Assembly (NCBI GenBank): GCA_947490345.1
Contig: CANLGL010000042.1
Coordinates: 1-47,303, forward strand
Direction of reading: 5' to 3'
DNA length: 47,303 bases
Origin: Deltaproteobacteria bacterium
GTDB lineage: Bacteria; Myxococcota_A; UBA796; SXON01
Shown: one piece after another, positions 24,391-32,875 of the stretch
How positions within the stretch are numbered: position 1 is the first letter of the stretch
Layout of the letters: every line of letters begins with the position of its first letter
Notes under the pieces: generated by a model
What the model was told of the DNA's origin: nothing
The model's input: the letters and a program-made list of their open reading frames with translations, nothing else
Databases searched by the model: none
Program-made: the position numbers and the translations under genes

Positions 24391-27147
24391 ATGCCCCCCT
24401 CCCGCCGCGGCTTCCTGCAAGCCGTCCTCGGTACTTCGGCCGCCGTCGCGCTGGCGCCTGACGCGGCCGCCGCTCCCACTGACCCCGGCGTCAACGGCGA
24501 AGCGCCGATCTCCTTCTGGATCAACGGCGAAGCACGCACGATGCCGGTGGCTGGGACGTTGACAACCCTGGAGCTCGTCCGCGAGAAGCTCGGGCTCACT
24601 GGTGCCAAGGAGGGCTGCGGCCACGGTGCGTGCGGGGCGTGCACCGTGCTCGTGGACGGGGCCCCCATCGCCAGTTGCCTCCACCCCGCCACCAGCCTCC
24701 ACGCCCGCAAGCTCGACACGATCGAAGGCTTCGCGAGAGGCGGCCAACTCCACCCCATGCAACGCGCCTTTGCCGCTGAAGACGCCCTCCAGTGTGGCTA
24801 CTGCACGCCGGGCTTCGTCACCGAGGCCATCGCATTTTTCGCCGCATGGCGACTGGAAAACGGCACCAAGACCCCCGACCGGCCCACCATCGCAAACGCG
24901 TTGGCGGGACACTTGTGTCGGTGTGGCGCCTACGACAACATCTACCGGGCGGTCGCCGCCGCGTGTGCCGGGACGTACGACAGTGAGGTCGGCCCGCCGC
25001 CCCGGCTCGAGGCCCGCGACAAGGTCACCGGCGGTGCGCGATACACCGTAGATGTGTCAGTCGATGGGCAGCTTGCTGGCGGATTTATCCGCTCTCCACT
25101 TCCTCACGCACGACTGGTTGGTATCGATGTCCAGGGCGCGCTGGCGATCCCGGGTGTCCGAGGCCTTTTCCCGCTGATGGAGCAAGGCCACAAGGCGCGG
25201 TACGTCGGCCAGGAAGTGGCCATCCTCGCCGCCGACTCGCGGGAAGCGCTCCGCGAAGGCTTGCGGGCGGTGAAGGTGGAGTGGGAGCCGCTCAAGGCCG
25301 TTCCGAGCTTCGATGCAGCAAAAAAGGTCGATGCCCCCCTGGTCTTCGAGGCCAAGGAGAAGCCCCCTTCGGGAGCCGAGCTTCCCGTTCCCGCTGGCAA
25401 AGCGGCGGGCAACCTCCGCGGGCCCAACTCCATTTCGGTGCTGATGGACGAACGTGGCGCCGACCGCGCGGTGGCCGATCCGAAAAACATTGTCGTCCAC
25501 GAGAGTTTTCGCACCGCCACCCAGTGTCACACTGCCCTGGAGCCCCACGCGGTCCTCGCCGTCTGGCGCGACGAAGGGCTCGATGTCTGGCTCAGCACCC
25601 AGGGCGTCGACGCGATGGCGGACGAGATCGCCGAGGCCTTCGAGCTCACCCGAGAGCGGGTGCGGCTCCACAGCGAAAACACCGGTGGCGGTTTTGGTGG
25701 GAAAGCCAACTTTGACATTCAGATTCGCGGATGTATCGCCCTCGCCAAGCAGCTCGGGAGACCGGTTCGTGTGGCGTTGGAGCGGCACGAGGAGCTCACC
25801 ATCGCCCTGCGCGCCGGCCACACCGCTGAGTTCCACCTCGCCGCCACGCCCGAGGGTGAGCCCGCGGGTCTGGTGATCAAAGGCTGGGGTGACGGCGGTG
25901 CCAGCGTCGGCAACAGCCTCGGTATCTTCGCCCGGTTGATGTACCCCTATCCGAAAAAGCGCGTGCAGGAATGGGACGTGCTGAGTCACGGCCCACCCAC
26001 CCGGGCCATGCGTGGTCCTGGCGGACCGGCAGGCCACTTCGCCCTCGAAAGCACGATGGACACCCTCGCGCGCGCCCTGGGGAAAGAGCCCCTGGCGTTG
26101 CGACAGGCGTGGGACAAAAACCCCGAACGCCAACGGCTCTACGACCGGGTCGAGGCGCTCGACTGGTGGAAGGATCGACCCAAGAGCGCGGGGACCGGCC
26201 GCTTCCGGCGCGGTGTCGGCTTGGCGTCCGGGGTGTGGATGTACTTCGTGCAATCCAACACCCAGGTGCTGGCGGAGTCGTCACCAGAGGGGTTCACGCT
26301 GCGTTGTGCCACGCAGGACATCGGCAACGGCTCGCGCACGGTGATGGCCGAACGTGCGGCGAAGAAGCTGGGTGTCCCGCGGGAGTACGTCCGCGTGGAG
26401 ATCGGCGAGTCGAAGTACCCAACCGGCCCCATGGCCGCGGGGAGTCGTTCGGTGGGCTCGCTCATCCCAGCCATCGACGACGCGCTCGACCAGCTTGGCA
26501 AGGACCTCGTGCGTGCGGCCGGGCGCGCCTTCGGGTTGACGAAGGCAACACTCGGCGCGGGCGGTGTCGCCCATGAAGGCGGCCTCAAACGCTGGAGCGA
26601 GCTTTTGCCGACGCTCCCGCGCTTCCAACGCATCGGCCGCCGGCTCCCCGACGACATCCCCTACTTCTTGCCCTTCGCCATCGGTGGAGTCTCGGTGGGC
26701 AAGCGGCTCGGCGCGTCGGTGCAGCTGGCCGAGGTCGAGGTTGACACCCGGTTGGGCCGCACCCGGCTCCTGCGCTCCTGGTCGGGGCTCGCGGTCGGGA
26801 AGATCGCCACCCCGGTCCTCGCCCGCTCCCAGGTGTGCGGCGGCGTGATCATGGGCATCGGCGCGGCGCTCTACGAAGAACGCCTGCTCGACCCGAACAC
26901 GGGCGGGCTCGTCTCCGCCAACCTCGAGGACTACCGCATCCCGGGCATCGGAGACATTCCCGAGATGGAGGTGGTCTTCGACGATGGCGGCTTCGACAAC
27001 GTTGGTGCCGGCGGCATCGGCCTGGCTGAGCTGTGTACGGTGCCGGTGGCGGCGAGCATCGCCTGCGCCGTGCACGCGGCGACGGGGTGGGCGCCTCGGC
27101 ACTTGCCGATACGGCCGGACCGACTGCTCGCGGGGGTGCCGGCATGA
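24391..27147 (+). CDS. Tat-exported fused 2Fe-2S/molybdopterin hydroxylase
   Basis: A 918-aa xanthine-oxidase-family enzyme in which the iron-sulfur and molybdenum subunits are one chain. The N-terminus is a twin-arginine signal (SRRGFLQ, residues 4-10, then a hydrophobic stretch and AAAA). A plant-type 2Fe-2S cluster uses C76, C81, C84 and C96; the second cluster uses C135, C138, C176 and C178. From about 205 to the end is the molybdopterin domain, with GGGFGGKA, RAMRGPGGPAGHFALESTMD and the putative catalytic Glu880 in GLAEL. Export places it in the periplasm. It resembles PaoA and PaoC fused together; the FAD subunit follows at an ATGA overlap. Small aldehydes, N-heterocycles or other aromatic rings are possible substrates. 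Confidence 0.9.
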   Translation: MPPSRRGFLQAVLGTSAAVALAPDAAAAPTDPGVNGEAPISFWINGEARTMPVAGTLTTLELVREKLGLTGAKEGCGHGACGACTVLVDGAPIASCLHPATSLHARKLDTIEGFARGGQLHPMQRAFAAEDALQCGYCTPGFVTEAIAFFAAWRLENGTKTPDRPTIANALAGHLCRCGAYDNIYRAVAAACAGTYDSEVGPPPRLEARDKVTGGARYTVDVSVDGQLAGGFIRSPLPHARLVGIDVQGALAIPGVRGLFPLMEQGHKARYVGQEVAILAADSREALREGLRAVKVEWEPLKAVPSFDAAKKVDAPLVFEAKEKPPSGAELPVPAGKAAGNLRGPNSISVLMDERGADRAVADPKNIVVHESFRTATQCHTALEPHAVLAVWRDEGLDVWLSTQGVDAMADEIAEAFELTRERVRLHSENTGGGFGGKANFDIQIRGCIALAKQLGRPVRVALERHEELTIALRAGHTAEFHLAATPEGEPAGLVIKGWGDGGASVGNSLGIFARLMYPYPKKRVQEWDVLSHGPPTRAMRGPGGPAGHFALESTMDTLARALGKEPLALRQAWDKNPERQRLYDRVEALDWWKDRPKSAGTGRFRRGVGLASGVWMYFVQSNTQVLAESSPEGFTLRCATQDIGNGSRTVMAERAAKKLGVPREYVRVEIGESKYPTGPMAAGSRSVGSLIPAIDDALDQLGKDLVRAAGRAFGLTKATLGAGGVAHEGGLKRWSELLPTLPRFQRIGRRLPDDIPYFLPFAIGGVSVGKRLGASVQLAEVEVDTRLGRTRLLRSWSGLAVGKIATPVLARSQVCGGVIMGIGAALYEERLLDPNTGGLVSANLEDYRIPGIGDIPEMEVVFDDGGFDNVGAGGIGLAELCTVPVAASIACAVHAATGWAPRHLPIRPDRLLAGVPA

Positions 27148-28067
27148 GCGAGGTCCGCTACCCAACCGCCCAAGGGCAAGCCGTCTGGGGTCACCGCCGC
27201 GCCGGCGGCACCGACGTCATGGACCGGCTCCGGCACGGGCGCATCACCGGCGCGCTGGTCGATCTGCGTGATGTGGCTGGCCTGGAAGGGCTCGTGGCGC
27301 TCCCGGGCGGAAGCGTCGAGGCCGGCGCGAAAGTGACACTCGCTCGTTTGGCGACAGACGCCAAGGTGCGCGCCGGCTGGCCGGGCCTTGCCGACGCCGC
27401 GGGTGGCCTGGCAACGCCGCAGATTCGGCAAGTCGCGACGGTTGGGGGCAGCCTGCTCCAACGCACCCGGTGCGCCTGGTTCCGCAGCCCCGACTTCACC
27501 TGTCACAAATCGGGTGGCTCCGGATGCCCGGCACTGGCCGCGGACCACCACTGGAATAGCATCTTTGGCGCCGGCCCTTGTGTTGCGCCGCACCCGAGCA
27601 CGCTCGCCGTGGCGCTCCTGGCCTTCGATGGGCTGGTCCTGGCGGACGGCCGGGGCACGCTCACCGTGCCGGAGCTCTACGGCGATGGCCAGGCTGCAGA
27701 CCGCGAGCACACGCTGACCGATGAGCAGCTCCTCGTCGGGATCCGCCTGCCGCCGCCGCTGCCGGGCGCGACGTCCGGCTGGTTCCGCACCGCCTCGCGG
27801 GCGCGGGCCGAGTGGCCCCTGGTCGAGGCGGTGATCCGCCTCGTCCCGGGCGGGATGCGGGTGGCGGTGGGGGGCGTCGCGCCGGTGCCGATGCGCCTGC
27901 CGGCGGTCGAGGCCGCGCTCGAGGCTGGCGAGGGCGTCGCGGCCGCTGCCAAGGCCATCGCGGGAGCCACGTCAAACCCCGGCTCGGCCTACAAAGTCAC
28001 GCTCCTGGAGCGCACGATCGCGACCTTGCTGGAGCGCCTGCTCGCACCCCCGGGAGTCGCCCCATGA
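27144..28067 (+). CDS. FAD-binding, 4Fe-4S-containing subunit (PaoB/YagS-like)
   Basis: A 307-aa CO-dehydrogenase-flavoprotein-family subunit, start ATG 27144 overlapping the upstream stop. FAD-binding stretches are TPQIRQVATVGGSLLQ and APHPSTLAVALLAFDG. Between them is an insert with four Cys residues (C110, C120, C128, C146: RTRC, FTCHKSGGSGC, GAGPC), the pattern of the extra 4Fe-4S cluster in PaoB/YagS. It has no signal peptide, so if it joins the Tat-exported partner it must be carried along folded, as in PaoABC. It passes electrons from the molybdenum subunit to an acceptor. Confidence 0.85.
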   Translation: MSEVRYPTAQGQAVWGHRRAGGTDVMDRLRHGRITGALVDLRDVAGLEGLVALPGGSVEAGAKVTLARLATDAKVRAGWPGLADAAGGLATPQIRQVATVGGSLLQRTRCAWFRSPDFTCHKSGGSGCPALAADHHWNSIFGAGPCVAPHPSTLAVALLAFDGLVLADGRGTLTVPELYGDGQAADREHTLTDEQLLVGIRLPPPLPGATSGWFRTASRARAEWPLVEAVIRLVPGGMRVAVGGVAPVPMRLPAVEAALEAGEGVAAAAKAIAGATSNPGSAYKVTLLERTIATLLERLLAPPGVAP

Positions 28068-28288
28068 TCGCACTCTGTCACCACCTGCGCAGCAAGGCCC
28101 TCATGGCGTTCGAAATGCTCGGCGAGGACGAACTCGAGGCCGTCTACACCCACAACGAGGTGCCTTGGTCGTGCAGCCGCACCGGTCGCAACACCGGCCC
28201 CGACGACGACCTCTGCGCTCCGGAGCGCTGCGAGCCCGGTCGCGGTTGTTTCCGCCCCTCGTCCCGGCTCGTCCGGCGGCTGGCTTAG
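28064..28288 (+). CDS. Cys-rich 74-aa protein at the end of the operon
   Basis: Starts at an ATGA overlap with the FAD subunit. Five Cys residues (C5, C37, C51, C56, C62) and HH at 6-7 occur in 74 residues, in the pattern CSRTGRNTGPDDDLCAPERC, then EPGRGC. This suggests a metal- or Fe-S-binding protein. It has no signal peptide. A cluster-assembly factor, electron carrier or small subunit of the upstream hydroxylase is plausible. I do not know a family with this spacing. Confidence 0.6.
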   Translation: MIALCHHLRSKALMAFEMLGEDELEAVYTHNEVPWSCSRTGRNTGPDDDLCAPERCEPGRGCFRPSSRLVRRLA

Positions 28289-28322
28289 CCACCCCGAGCC
28301 AACGTGATCGGTTGCGGGGCCC

Positions 28323-28964
28323 CTATGCGCGGAGCGCGAGCGCGAGCGCGTCGTTGACGGAGGCGCTCCCGGCGCCGTCGATCCGGGCAAGGGCGAGGCC
28401 GTGGATCGCCGAGGCCAGATAGCACGCTTTCTGGGCGTCCCCGCTCGGGTTCTCGGGGTGGCGGGTCCGGACGCGGATCGCTGCCTCCAGGGTACGGCGC
28501 GGGGACCGGACCGCGAGCATGCCGTGGAAGCCACGGACCCCGATGCCCGGTGCGTGCCAGCCCTCGCCAGAGAGCAGGCGGTAGAGGTTGGCGTGCGCGG
28601 CGGCGAACGCGACCCATCGGTCGGCGACGTCCGCCACGGGGATTGGGCGCCGAGGCGCCACCCCCGCCTCCGCCTGCAGCATTTCGAGGACCGACTCGGC
28701 GACGGCGGCACGCATGCCCGCGAGGTTGCCGAACAGTCGGACCAGTGAGGTGGCGGTGACGCCGAGGTCGCGGGCGAGGCCCCGAAGGGTGAGCGCGGCG
28801 GGCCCGTGGAGGGTCACGATCTGCCTCCCGCGCGCCAGGGCCGATCGCAGCAGGTTGCCGTGGTGGTAACGACGTTTGCGATACCATCGGTCCGCGGGAG
28901 CGGGAGCGGGAGCGGGAGCGGGAGCGGGAGCGGGAGCGGGAGCGGAGGGGGCGGTGGCGTCCAT
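28323..28964 (-). CDS. TetR-family regulator
   Basis: A 213-aa repressor. Residues about 8-24 are an Ala-Pro repeat encoded by eight tandem GGGAGC hexamers; the DNA-binding domain follows (YHHGNLLRSALARGR, ALTLRGLARDLGVTATSLVR). The C-terminal half (WVAFAAAHANLYRLLSGEGW, KACYLASAIHGLALARIDGA) is the ligand-binding region of the TetR/WHG type. It is divergent from the 4-hydroxybenzoyl-CoA reductase-like operon, and a 19-bp inverted repeat at 28971-28989 next to its start is the likely operator. Ligand is probably an aromatic acid or its CoA ester, by context. It is convergent with the six-gene operon ending at 28288. Confidence 0.85.
   Translation of the reverse strand: MDATAPSAPAPAPAPAPAPAPAPADRWYRKRRYHHGNLLRSALARGRQIVTLHGPAALTLRGLARDLGVTATSLVRLFGNLAGMRAAVAESVLEMLQAEAGVAPRRPIPVADVADRWVAFAAAHANLYRLLSGEGWHAPGIGVRGFHGMLAVRSPRRTLEAAIRVRTRHPENPSGDAQKACYLASAIHGLALARIDGAGSASVNDALALALRA
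28896..28943. repeat. (GGGAGC)8 microsatellite in the TetR coding region
   Basis: Eight perfect tandem copies of GGGAGC, read on the minus strand as alternating Ala-Pro codons. Because the unit is six bases, slippage would change linker length without a frameshift. Confidence 0.9.
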
Positions 28965-28970
28965 GGTCCT

Positions 28971-28989
28971 ATGTTAGCATCGCTACCAT
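28971..28989. promoter_or_regulatory. Candidate TetR operator
   Basis: ATGTTAGC-ATC-GCTACCAT is an inverted repeat with one mismatch in 8-bp arms, extended by an outer T/A pair. It lies 7 bp upstream of the TetR start and 120 bp before the reductase operon, the normal position for an autoregulatory TetR operator. Confidence 0.6.
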
Positions 28990-29109
28990 ACGCGCGAGGA
29001 CACCCCCGGAGCCTCCACGGCCAGCGCCCCACAAACGTGCCCGGGGGTAGGCGCCGACGGCGCACGCACGCCGAGGATGCCCCCGGCGAGCTACGATCGA
29101 GCGACCACG

Positions 29110-29631
29110 ATGACGACCCCCACGACGACCCCCATGGCGACCACTCGCGTGGCCCAGGACCTGGTGCTTGAGCTGCTCGTCAACGGGGAGCCCACGCGGC
29201 GGCTGGTCCCGGGCCACCGCTCGCTGTTGGAGTTTTTGCGCGACGAGCTTCGGCTGACCGGCACCAAACACGGCTGCGACGTCGGGGACTGCGGCGCGTG
29301 CACGGTGCTCGTCGACGGTGAGCCACGGCTGTCGTGCATCACCCTCGCCGCAGACTGCGCCGGAACGGCCGTGGAGACCATCGAAGGCGTGGCCGTTGGC
29401 GGGGTGCTCGACCCGGTTCAGGCCGCCTTCGATGCCCACGTCGCCGCCCAGTGCGGGTACTGCACCCCGGGCTTCGTGATGACCCTCCGCCACCTCTTCG
29501 CCGACAACCCCGACGCCACGGAGAGCGAGCTGCGCACGGCGCTGGGGAGCAACATCTGCCGGTGCACCGGCTACGTGAAGATCCTCACCGCCGCCCGTGA
29601 TGCACAACGACGCATCCAGGCGGCTCGGTGA
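29110..29631 (+). CDS. hcrC: 4-hydroxybenzoyl-CoA reductase-like 2Fe-2S subunit
   Basis: A 173-aa small subunit with two 2Fe-2S clusters: C56, C61, C64, C76 (HGCDVGDCGACTVLVDG) and C115, C118, C150, C152 (CGYCTPG, CRCTGY). The N-terminal Thr/Pro-rich residues are variable; I start at ATG 29110, though a Met eight codons later is also possible. It carries electrons between the molybdenum subunit and the FAD/4Fe-4S subunit. The next gene starts at GTGA over its stop. Family identity is certain; the substrate assignment rests mainly on the third gene of the operon. R. palustris homologue name would be hbaB. Confidence 0.82.
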   Translation: MTTPTTTPMATTRVAQDLVLELLVNGEPTRRLVPGHRSLLEFLRDELRLTGTKHGCDVGDCGACTVLVDGEPRLSCITLAADCAGTAVETIEGVAVGGVLDPVQAAFDAHVAAQCGYCTPGFVMTLRHLFADNPDATESELRTALGSNICRCTGYVKILTAARDAQRRIQAAR

Positions 29632-31958
29632 GCGTTCGCCAGCCCGAGCCCGTGCCGAGCCCCATCGGCGCCTACCAGGGGAAAATCGATGGTCCCGAGC
29701 GGATCACCGGGCAGGCCGTCTTCGTGGCCGACATGGCGCTGCCCCGGATGGCGCACGCGAAGTTCGTCCGCTCGACCCAAGCGCACGCGACCATCGTGGC
29801 GATTCGCCTCGATGCCGCCCTGGCCATTCCCGGTGTGCTCGGAGCCTGTGTCGGCGAGAACCTGCCCAAGCGCTACGGCGTGATCCCCGTGGCCCAGGAC
29901 GAGACGGCGCTGGCGCTCGGCAAGGTTCGCTACATCGGTGAGTCTATTGTATGTATCGCAGCGATCGACGAAGAGACCGCGCATCGCGCCTGCGCCGCCG
30001 TGGTCGTCGAGTACGCGCCGATCGAGGCGGTGCTCTCCATCGACGCCGCGCTGGATCCGGCCAAGCCGGTGATACACGAATACAGCCGCAAGCCATCCAA
30101 TGTATTGCGGCGCGTGCATCAGAACTACGGGGATGTCGACGCCGGTTTCGCTGCGGCGGCATTGGTGCTGGAAGAGCGCTACGACTACCCAGGCAGCACC
30201 CACGTCGCCCTCGAAACGCACGCGGCCCTCGCGCGCAGCGAACCCGACGGCAAGCTGACCCTGTGGAGCAGCACCCAGAACCCCCACTACGTCCACCGCG
30301 ACGTCGCTCGCGTCCTCGGCATGCGCGAGCAGGACGTGCGCCTCATCAAGCCGGCGGTAGGGGCTGGCTACGGCGGAAAGTGCGACCCCTTCTGTACCGA
30401 CCTCTGCGCCGCCTTCCTCGCGCGCAAGCTCGGTCGTCCGGTGCGCATCGTGCTGGAGCGGGAGGAGGTCTTCTACGCCCACCGTGGCCGCCACCCCACC
30501 CGCATGTGGCTAAAGATGGGTTTTGCGACAGACGGGAACATCACCGCCATCGATTTTCGGGCCTGGGCCGATGGCGGGGCCTACGCCAGCTACGGAGTGG
30601 TGACGAGCTACTACCTCGGCGTGTTCATGACACTGCCGTACAAGCTGCACAACTATCGCTTCGAGTCGCACCGACTCTATACCAACAAGCCTCCGTGCGG
30701 GCCCAAACGAGGCCACGGCGCCGTGCAACCCCGCTTTGCGCTGGAGCTGATGATGGACCAGGCCGCGGCACAGCTCGGGCTCGACGCCGCGACCGTCAGG
30801 CGCGCCAACACCATCGAAGCGAACAGCGAAACCTGCAACGGGTTGGTGGTCACCTCGGTCGGGATTCGGGAGTGCCTCGACGCCGTGGTCTCGGCAAGTG
30901 GCTACCACACTCGCAAGGGACGACTTGGTCCGGGGCGCGGACTCGGCCTCGCGGTGAGCGCCTATATGTGCGGGGCGCTGCACCCCGTGTACCAGAACGA
31001 CATGCCGCACTCCACGGTGTCGATCAAGGTAGACCGTTCAGGCGAGGTCACGGTCTTCGCCGGTACCGCGGACATCGGCCAAGGCAGCACCCACATGCTC
31101 GCGGCGCTCGTCGCCGGTGAGCTGGGACTACTCCCGTCCGACATTCGCGTGGTCGAGGGCGACACCAGCCTCTCGCCAGTCGACCTGGGAAGCTACAGCT
31201 CGCGGGTCACCTTCATGGCTGGGAACGCAGCGTTGGCGGCAGTGGCGCCGCTGCGGGCGCGTATCGCTGAGGCGGTCGCGACCAAGCTGGGCTGCCTGGT
31301 TGCCGAGGTGACCTTCGGCCGTGCAGGGAGCGTGGACCGCGGCCATGGCCCTCGGGTCGGTACTGGTACTTCCGATGTATCATGGGTAGACGCGGTGTGG
31401 TTGGGTGAGGAGGCCTCAGGCCCGTTGATCCATGCCGAAGGCTACACGCCCCCCAAGATCGGCAGTCGTTTCCGTCGGCAGTCGGTGGGGCCCTCGCCTG
31501 CCTACTCGTTCACGGCACAAGTGGCTGAGGTGTCGGTGGACGAGGAGACGGGCGTAGTGAAGGTGGAGCGCATCTGGGTCGCCCACGACTGTGGGCGGGT
31601 GCTCAATCGTGCCATCGCCGAAGGCCAGGTGGAGGGTTGCGTCTACATGGGCGTGGGCGAGGCCCTCGCCGAAGAGCAGCGCTACGACGGCGGGCGCATG
31701 ACCGCGCCGAGCCTGTTGGAGTACAAACTCCCGACCATCCACGAGTGCCCGGAGATCGAGGTCTTCCTGATCGAGTCCCACGACCCGGGCGGGCCCCACG
31801 GCGCGAAGGAGGTCGGCGAAGGCCCCCAGCTGAGTACCGTCCCTGCGATCGCCAATGCGATCACCGATGCGACGGGACTACGCCTGCGCGAGGCGCCGTT
31901 CACGCCCGAGCGGGTGCTGCGGGCCATCGAGCGCGCGCGGCGCAAGGGCGCCGGCTGA
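29628..31958 (+). CDS. hcrA: 4-hydroxybenzoyl-CoA reductase-like molybdenum subunit
   Basis: A 776-aa molybdopterin subunit, GTG start overlapping the previous stop. Family motifs: KIDGPERITGQAVFVADM, VGAGYGGKCDP, GTADIGQGSTHML, and GPHGAKEVGEGPQ with the putative catalytic Glu731. In its proven relatives this subunit removes the 4-hydroxyl of 4-hydroxybenzoyl-CoA reductively, producing benzoyl-CoA. Here that product would feed the boxCB genes 10 kb away. No signal peptide, so cytoplasmic. Several AT-rich rare-codon islands occur inside (29952, 30070-30107, 31376). Confidence 0.82.
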   Translation: MSVRQPEPVPSPIGAYQGKIDGPERITGQAVFVADMALPRMAHAKFVRSTQAHATIVAIRLDAALAIPGVLGACVGENLPKRYGVIPVAQDETALALGKVRYIGESIVCIAAIDEETAHRACAAVVVEYAPIEAVLSIDAALDPAKPVIHEYSRKPSNVLRRVHQNYGDVDAGFAAAALVLEERYDYPGSTHVALETHAALARSEPDGKLTLWSSTQNPHYVHRDVARVLGMREQDVRLIKPAVGAGYGGKCDPFCTDLCAAFLARKLGRPVRIVLEREEVFYAHRGRHPTRMWLKMGFATDGNITAIDFRAWADGGAYASYGVVTSYYLGVFMTLPYKLHNYRFESHRLYTNKPPCGPKRGHGAVQPRFALELMMDQAAAQLGLDAATVRRANTIEANSETCNGLVVTSVGIRECLDAVVSASGYHTRKGRLGPGRGLGLAVSAYMCGALHPVYQNDMPHSTVSIKVDRSGEVTVFAGTADIGQGSTHMLAALVAGELGLLPSDIRVVEGDTSLSPVDLGSYSSRVTFMAGNAALAAVAPLRARIAEAVATKLGCLVAEVTFGRAGSVDRGHGPRVGTGTSDVSWVDAVWLGEEASGPLIHAEGYTPPKIGSRFRRQSVGPSPAYSFTAQVAEVSVDEETGVVKVERIWVAHDCGRVLNRAIAEGQVEGCVYMGVGEALAEEQRYDGGRMTAPSLLEYKLPTIHECPEIEVFLIESHDPGGPHGAKEVGEGPQLSTVPAIANAITDATGLRLREAPFTPERVLRAIERARRKGAG

Positions 31959-32875
31959 TGCTCCCCTTCCCGCGATTCAGCTTCGAGGCGCCCGACACGG
32001 TGGCGGAGGCGGTGAGGCTCTCGGCGCTGCCCAGAGCGATGCTCCTGTCAGGAGGAACCGACCTGCTGCCGTCGGTAAAACACCGCTTGTTTCAGCCGGA
32101 TGTATTGGTGAGCACGCGGCGGCTTCGGGAGTTGCGGGGGGTTCGGGAGGGCGCCGATGGTGGGCTCACGGTCGGCGCCGGAATGCGGCTCAGCGAGCTG
32201 AGCCGGGATGCGCAGGTACGGCTGCGCTTCCCTGCCCTCGCCGCCGCGACAGCGAGCGTCGCGACGCCGACCATTCAGCGGATGGGTACCCTCGGCGGGA
32301 ACCTGATGCTTGACACACGCTGTATGTATTACAATCAGCCCGCTGGCTGGCGCGCGGCGCTGGGCGGGTGTCTCAAGTGTGAGGGCACGGTGTGTCACGT
32401 CGCTCCGAAGGGCGCCGGTTGCTACGCCGCCCACAGCGCCGACACGGTGCCCGTTTTGCACCTGCTTGGGGCGGTGGCGTGTTTCGCGACGACCTCGGGG
32501 GACCTGCGCATCCCGGTCGCCGAGCTGTACGGCGACGACGGACGCACCTGGTTGAACTCGCCGCCCGGGGCGCTGTTGGTCAGCGTGGACATCCCCGACG
32601 CAAAGGCGCCGATCGCCTATCGGAAGCTCCGTCAGCGGGGCGCCATCGACTACGGCCTGGTGCTCACCGCGGTCACGCGTGAGGCGGAGGGCTTCCGCGC
32701 GGTGATCTCTGCAGTGGGTCCCCGACCGATCGAGGTGTCCGGCGCGACGGCGGAGGCGCTCGTCGACGCCGCGCTGGCCGTTGTTCAGCCGCTGGCCACG
32801 CATCAACAGGCGGTGCCGTGGCGGCGCAAGATGGTGAAGGTGGAGTTGAGGCGGGCGATCGGGGAGTTGGGCTGA
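31958..32875 (+). CDS. hcrB: 4-hydroxybenzoyl-CoA reductase-like FAD/4Fe-4S subunit
   Basis: A 305-aa subunit whose ATG overlaps the upstream TGA. FAD motifs are LLSGGTDLLPSVK and TPTIQRMGTLGGNLMLDTR. The region after TRC carries the insert that defines the beta subunit of 4-hydroxybenzoyl-CoA reductase: Cys122, Cys138, Cys146 and Cys155 (TRCMYYNQ, GGCLK, GTVCHVAPKGAGC). As I recall, those are exactly the positions of the 4Fe-4S ligands in Thauera aromatica HcrB. YYNQ and CHVAPKG also fit. This is the strongest evidence for the substrate of the operon. The extra cluster lets low-potential ferredoxin electrons run inward for ring dehydroxylation. Confidence 0.87.
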   Translation: MLPFPRFSFEAPDTVAEAVRLSALPRAMLLSGGTDLLPSVKHRLFQPDVLVSTRRLRELRGVREGADGGLTVGAGMRLSELSRDAQVRLRFPALAAATASVATPTIQRMGTLGGNLMLDTRCMYYNQPAGWRAALGGCLKCEGTVCHVAPKGAGCYAAHSADTVPVLHLLGAVACFATTSGDLRIPVAELYGDDGRTWLNSPPGALLVSVDIPDAKAPIAYRKLRQRGAIDYGLVLTAVTREAEGFRAVISAVGPRPIEVSGATAEALVDAALAVVQPLATHQQAVPWRRKMVKVELRRAIGELG

